Shown here: positions 59,501 through 64,000 of the stretch, piece after piece
How the letters are laid out: each line of letters begins with the position of its first letter
Numbering within the stretch: position 1 is the first letter of the stretch
NCBI GenBank assembly: GCA_021234535.1
Contig: CM037833.1
Location: 3,726,397 to 3,790,396 of the forward strand
Direction: 5' to 3'
From: Stichopus chloronotus
Taxonomy: Eukaryota; Echinodermata; Holothuroidea; Aspidochirotida; Stichopodidae
Length of the DNA stretch: 64,000 nucleotides
The notes under the pieces: model-generated
What the model was told of the DNA's origin: nothing
Seen by the model: only the letters and a program-made list of their open reading frames with translations
Databases searched by the model: none
Position numbers and translations under genes: made by a program

Positions 59501-61201
59501 CTTATCTCATATTGCAGCTCTCTCTTATTGTACACCTGCCATTTTTTTTTCATTTTGAATGTACTGCACACCTTAGTCTTAGTCAGCTTTCACAAGTGTC
59601 TGCACTACTGTAAGATTGAGATTTATTTACCGATTACTCACGGTTGGTCTTTTTGTTGATTTACAGTACATATAGTTGAAGATAGTTGAGGAGCGTCCCA
59701 AGTTTGACCACAGCAAAAAGTCAGATTGTCGATTTCGTAGTAGTTAAGTATTGTAAACATAGTGGTCATTTAAAGGTGTATGCTTAGCTTGTTAGCTATT
59801 GCAATTTTGCAATGTCTAGAACAGTTGAAGGTCATACTTTTGATTTACTATACATGTTTTTCTTCAGTGTGGCAAGCACAGAAACCTGATGTGTAGCCCT
59901 CACCAGGACAAGGATCAGTGTGGCATTATACAGAAATAATCCATGTGGCATTAAAACCATACAGTAGGTGTGGGAACTGGGAGGGGGGTTTCACCTAGGT
60001 AGTATCACAGATGGAGGCATTGCCCTCCCTTAAATTCACCCAGATCTGACTGTAGGTTAATGTTACAATACCCCATGCCAAATTCCTTCCCTCATGTGGC
60101 CAGGTGAAATTTTCAGAGCATAAATTTGCTTCTTATCCAATGTTTGACCCTCCCCCTCTTAAAATGTTGTTGGTACGCCACTGGCTAAAACAAATTCAAT
60201 TGAGGAAGCCTGGTGTGCAGTATGTTTGTTACATACTTGCAGTGGCATAACAGTAATATATTCGTAAAAGAAAAGGTGTTTTTTTTTATTTGAGAGGGCC
60301 TAAGTTTTATAACAAATTTTGAGAATGAAAAAAAAAATTGAATCCACAAATTTCAAAGAAGGAATTCTAAAAACATTTTTTGTATACATTAATCAAGATA
60401 TTTGCATTGAGAAATAGACATAGCCCATGATCATTGAAATGGTTTCACTTTGCCCCATATACTCCTGCAAATGGGGATAAAATAGTTTCATGGCCTTGGG
60501 TGATAGGGAAGTTTCAAGGTGAAATCTCATTGATCATGGACTTTCATGGGTTTTCTTCTGAATAATTGTTAGAGCAACTTTTGTTTGTTTTCAATGTTTT
60601 GTGTTATTTTTGTGTTGAAAGGCTGATTTTTTTGCTCACGTTTTTAGTGTATTTGTGGTTTCGATTTTTTCCGCCTCTCTACATTAGTCTTCCGTGTGTA
60701 TTTTTACATGTGATTACTAAAAGTTTTGGTTGTTTGGTTGGTTGCTCACTGCTTTCTGGTATTGGACATTAGTGTTAAGATGTACTTGTCTGAATATCAT
60801 TGTTGGCTAATTTACTGTAATGTAAGTAATAAGACTTGATTAAAGCTGCCATGTGTGACAGTTAAGAAGCATGCATGCAATGATCACTTATTTTATTATT
60901 GCATATATTGTTTATTTTCCGAGATAGCAATAAATATTAATGACTGTGCATCATTAAAAAGTCGTTGTCTCATTGTTTCTTTCCAAGAAGTACATTGTCC
61001 TTTCATCAATTGGTTACAATAACGTAACTTCACAACGTAACTAAAACGTACAGAATGAACGTAAACCCAACGTAACATCTTGGTTTTGAAATAACGTTAT
61101 AATTACGTCGGGTAGAGTCTACAAAATTTCGTAACTACAACGTAATTTCATTACGTTACCACAACGAAAATAAAACGTAACCACAACTTTGTTAGCTGGG
61201 A
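56598..61201. mobile_element. Non-autonomous relative of the pogo-like element, 4.6 kb
   Basis: Ends TCCAGCTAACA (56598) and TGTTAGCTGGGA (to 61201), each flanked by TA (56596-56597 and 61202-61203). The subterminal AACGT-rich repeats at both sides match those of the 14739-21104 element, as do blocks 57040-57830 and 59170-60180. The transposase-bearing segment of the larger element is missing: sequence jumps from GATGCAAGTTTG directly to AGCTTGGATTCC at about 57820. It has a private ~1.2-kb block (57930-59168) absent from the other copy. No transposase coding. Confidence 0.8.
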
Positions 61202-61203
61202 TA

Positions 61204-61700
61204 CTTCGCATTCACGTTTACCTGGCACTTGAAGTACGTCACAGTCAGCAAGTCACCTAATGACCCTATATTATTGAGTAGACAGTATCACCGGATCGCT
61301 TACATAGTTGTGGTTTTGTTCTAGGCTTAATTGCCCCAAAATCTGGGGGATATAAAATGACCAGATAACCCGCAGGGAAAAACCTAATGTCACCCTTCCC
61401 CATCCTGAACAATATATCTCCTACAACACATGCTCCACACAGATTTGCTTTCTATAATTTTTTTTAAATCATTTTTTACTAAATTGTTCTTAAGATTGCT
61501 TTTCAGTGTTTGATTTCTTTTTATACAAATTGCTTTTTAATTAATTAGCAGTGCTTGGATGATAATTTTCAGAACGTTGAAAAATTTGATGAACAACAGT
61601 AAAAAATACTCTTTATACATTAATTTTAATTAATCAGCAAATTATAGACACAAAGACCGAGAAAATGAAGAAACATTCATATTCGCAGACCAGTGCACAA
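61204..61700. other. No recognised gene
   Basis: AT-rich gap between the pogo-like element and the gypsy remnant. Confidence 0.5.
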
Positions 61701-61705
61701 TATTA

Positions 61706-62490
61706 AGAAATGGACAAGACAGAATCCATTTCTATCCCAAGTGTTAGAATTAGTTCTTACACGTTGGATTTCACACTGTGATCAAGAGAGCTTAAACCAT
61801 ACTTCATTCGAAAATCCGAATTAAGTGTATACGATGGGTGCATATTGTGGGGTAATCGGGTTGTCATTCCCCCTCAAAGGAGAGAATTAGCTTTGAAGGA
61901 ACTACATTCAGAGCATCCAGGCATATCTAAAATGAAAGCCTTAGGAAGGAGTTACATGTGGTGGCTCAAAATGGACAACGACATCGAAGAGGTTGTGAAA
62001 AAGTGCTATACATGTCAGGAACATAGAGAGTCACCTGCAGAGGCTCCTTTGCACCCTTGGCCTTTTCCAGAAAAGCCATGGAGTAGGTTACACTTGGACT
62101 TTGCACGCTCAGATAATGGAAGTAATTTACGAGTGCTGAATTTACCGAATGCATGAACAAAAATGGTATTCAACATATTCGTACAGCGCCGTATACCACC
62201 AGGCGTCAAAAGGATTGGCAGAAAGAGCCGTTCAAATATAGGGTTACTCCACAGTCAACGACAGGCTTATCTCCTGCAGAAATGTTGATGAATCTTAGGT
62301 TAAGGACACACCTCGATTTGTTAAAACCAAATCTGGGGGATAGGGTGAAGAAAAAGCAGCTAGATCAGAAACAGATGCATTTTTTGATCCAGGCGATTCA
62401 GTTTTTGTAGCTAGCTTTCTTCCAGGTCCTCGTTGGTCCTGTAACGTCAGGAAGTAAAAGTACCGTGAAAGAGTCGCTCGTATGGAGCTG
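61706..62490 (+). pseudogene. gypsy-type integrase remnant
   Basis: KWTRQNPFLSQVLELVL (61706-61797), then in another frame the integrase zinc-binding domain: RRELALKELHSEHPGISKMKALGRSYMWWLKMDND..CYTCQEHR (61845 on), then PWSRLHLDFA with the first catalytic Asp joined directly to SDNGSN with the second, so about 50 codons of core are deleted. ECMNKNGIQHIRTAPY continues from 62150, the Glu-bearing segment (GLAERAV) survives in a third frame near 62212, and the C-terminal YRVTPQSTTGLSPAEMLM and DPGDSVFVASFLPGPRW end near 62440. Dead; no LTR found adjacent. Confidence 0.85.
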
Positions 62491-62787
62491 TGTCATCGAA
62501 ACACTTAAACCATTATCATCTGGTTTGTCGTGAGGACAGAGGCTAGTTGAATGCGACTTTCCCGTCGCCCAGGGCCACGTTCAGCAGGGGAATAGCAACA
62601 GTTAACCCCAAGTGTGCTCAGTAGTTCCACGATGTACATGGCCATGGTAATTTGGGGCCGGTGGTCATATGTTTCACTGGTTTCAGCGCGTACTACCAAT
62701 CAAATGCACGGAAATGTGGTTATTCCATTATTCAGGGGGTGTGTGTTTATCCACGAAGATCATACATTGTATGCTATTTTCATACGT

Positions 62788-63205
62788 ACTTTTTAAGTGC
62801 ATAAAAACGGCACAGAAACATTACCACAACTCAAACCGGCACAGGAAAGGCAAAAACACGAATTATTTACAAACCGCCAAATAAAACAGAAAATTGTGTT
62901 CCTTGCAATCATAGAACTACACAGATACTGCATATACATATGTACAAGGCCCCCCCCAAAATTACAAGTTCAATACCTACCGGTCCGCCCGTACCGCAGC
63001 AAGTGGGCCCCACCGCCTGCCAAACGTTAACCTAGACAAAGGGACTCAACCCTCAACCTAACCTCCGCCTTCACCCATGCCAAGACGACGTCCACAGGCC
63101 GCCCCTCTCCCCTAAATACAATATTAGAACGGTCTCTCCATACGGCCAGCTTTGTGGAGGCCGATACAAAGGTATCTCGCGAACACTTGTGTTGCACAAC
63201 GGGGA
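62788..63205 (-). mobile_element. L1-type LINE 3' end (copy C)
   Basis: Minus strand ends CACTTAAAAAGT, with the same 3' tail and C-terminal coding end as copies A and B. It runs up to about 63205, where the satellite begins, so the 5' part is cut or replaced by the array. Confidence 0.85.
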
Positions 63206-64000
63206 GACCTCAAATGACCTTTGACCTCCACCAAAGGGATCATCTACTCAATATGACCAACAAACACACCAAATATGACATCAGTCACAGTTACCGTTCT
63301 TGAGATATCGTGTCTACAAGGTTTTCACACTTTGACCTCTGGTGACCTCAAATGACCTTTGACCTCCACCCAAAGCAATAGGGATCATCTACTTAATATA
63401 ACCAACTCACACAGTAAGTATGACATCAGTCACAGTTACCCTTCTGGAGATATTATGTTTACAAGGTTTTTCCAATTTGACCTTCGTTGACCTCAAATGA
63501 CCTTTGACCTCCAACAAAAACAATAGGAGTCATCTACTCAATATGACTTACCCACACACCAAGTATGACATCAGTCACACTTACCCTTCTAGAGATACTG
63601 TGTTTACAATGTGTTTACAGTTTGACTCAGGGTGATCTCAAGTGACCTTTATCTCCACCAAAAACAATAGGGATCATCTACTCAATATGACCAACAAACA
63701 CAACAAATATGACATCAGTCACAGTTACCGTTCTTGAGATATCGTGTTTACAAGGTTTTCACATTTTGACCTCTGGTGACCTCAAATGACCTTTGACCTC
63801 CACTAAAAACAGTAGGGATCATCTACTCAATATGAACAACCCACACACTAAGTATGACATCAGTCATAGTTACTATTCTTGAGATATCGTGTTTACAAGG
63901 TTTTCACATTTTGACCTCTGGTGACCCCAAATGACCTTTGACCTCCACCAAAACCAATAGGGATCATCTACTCAATATGACCAACCCACACACCAAGTAT
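63206..64000 (+). repeat. ~145-bp satellite with repeated TGACCT half-sites, continuing past the window
   Basis: Unit starts (GACCTCAAATGACC or variants) at 63206, 63344, 63489, 63634, 63778 and 63923: spacings 138, 145, 145, 144 and 145. Several units carry TGACCT-4-TGACCT-4-TGACCT-1-TGACCT. The array begins exactly where LINE scrap C ends. Similar sequence is widespread in marine animal genomes as far as I recall. Confidence 0.9.

Overview
This is animal nuclear DNA that is AT-rich and densely packed with transposable elements. Nothing bacterial or organellar is present: there are spliceosomal introns with matched phases, AATAAA signals, and LINE, Penelope, gypsy, Kolobok, pogo, Tc1, hAT and P-type elements. 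The mix of families, plus TE-borne THAP and P2RX7-like proteins and a ~145-bp TGACCT-rich satellite, fits a marine invertebrate. I suspect a deuterostome such as an echinoderm, but the sequence does not prove this.

Layout. 0.1-2.4 kb: decayed P-element/THAP9-type transposase. 3.6-11.6 kb: an 8.0-kb Kolobok-like transposon (TTAA target duplication, 14-bp perfect terminal repeats) carrying a broken THAP-domain transposase gene (+) and a convergent two-exon P2RX7-C-like gene (-). 12.3-13.7 kb: CR1-like LINE remnant. 14.7-21.1 kb: a 6.4-kb pogo-like element with TA duplication and a dead transposase, inserted in a minisatellite. 22.7-24.4 kb: Penelope-like remnant. 27.1-28.6 kb: broken copy of an invertebrate repeat-associated gene of unknown function. 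29.0-31.5 kb: L1-type LINE copy A (-). 31.9-39.6 kb: fragments of a gypsy element (-), possibly one element opened by a Tc1 copy, a Rep/SF3-helicase pseudogene and two MITEs. 41.7-45.3 kb: a hAT-like transposase remnant cut twice by LINE copies D and B, each with its own target duplication. 45.5-46.8 kb: LINE endonuclease and L1 scraps. 48.0-52.6 kb: the best candidate for a functional multi-exon gene, a Myb/SANT-like DNA-binding protein with phase-compatible exons and a poly(A) signal. 53.4-55.4 kb: protein-kinase-like gene, broken. 56.6-61.2 kb: an internally deleted relative of the 14.7-kb pogo element. 61.7-62.5 kb: gypsy integrase remnant. 62.8-63.2 kb: LINE scrap C. 63.2-64.0 kb and beyond: satellite whose units carry ordered nuclear-receptor half-sites.

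The genes do not form a pathway; the window is a layered record of insertions. The most interesting items are the Kolobok element with its second, P2RX7-like gene; the intron-containing Rep-helicase relic; the parent/derivative pogo pair; and the half-site satellite. Family assignments rest on motifs I recognise, with no database search.
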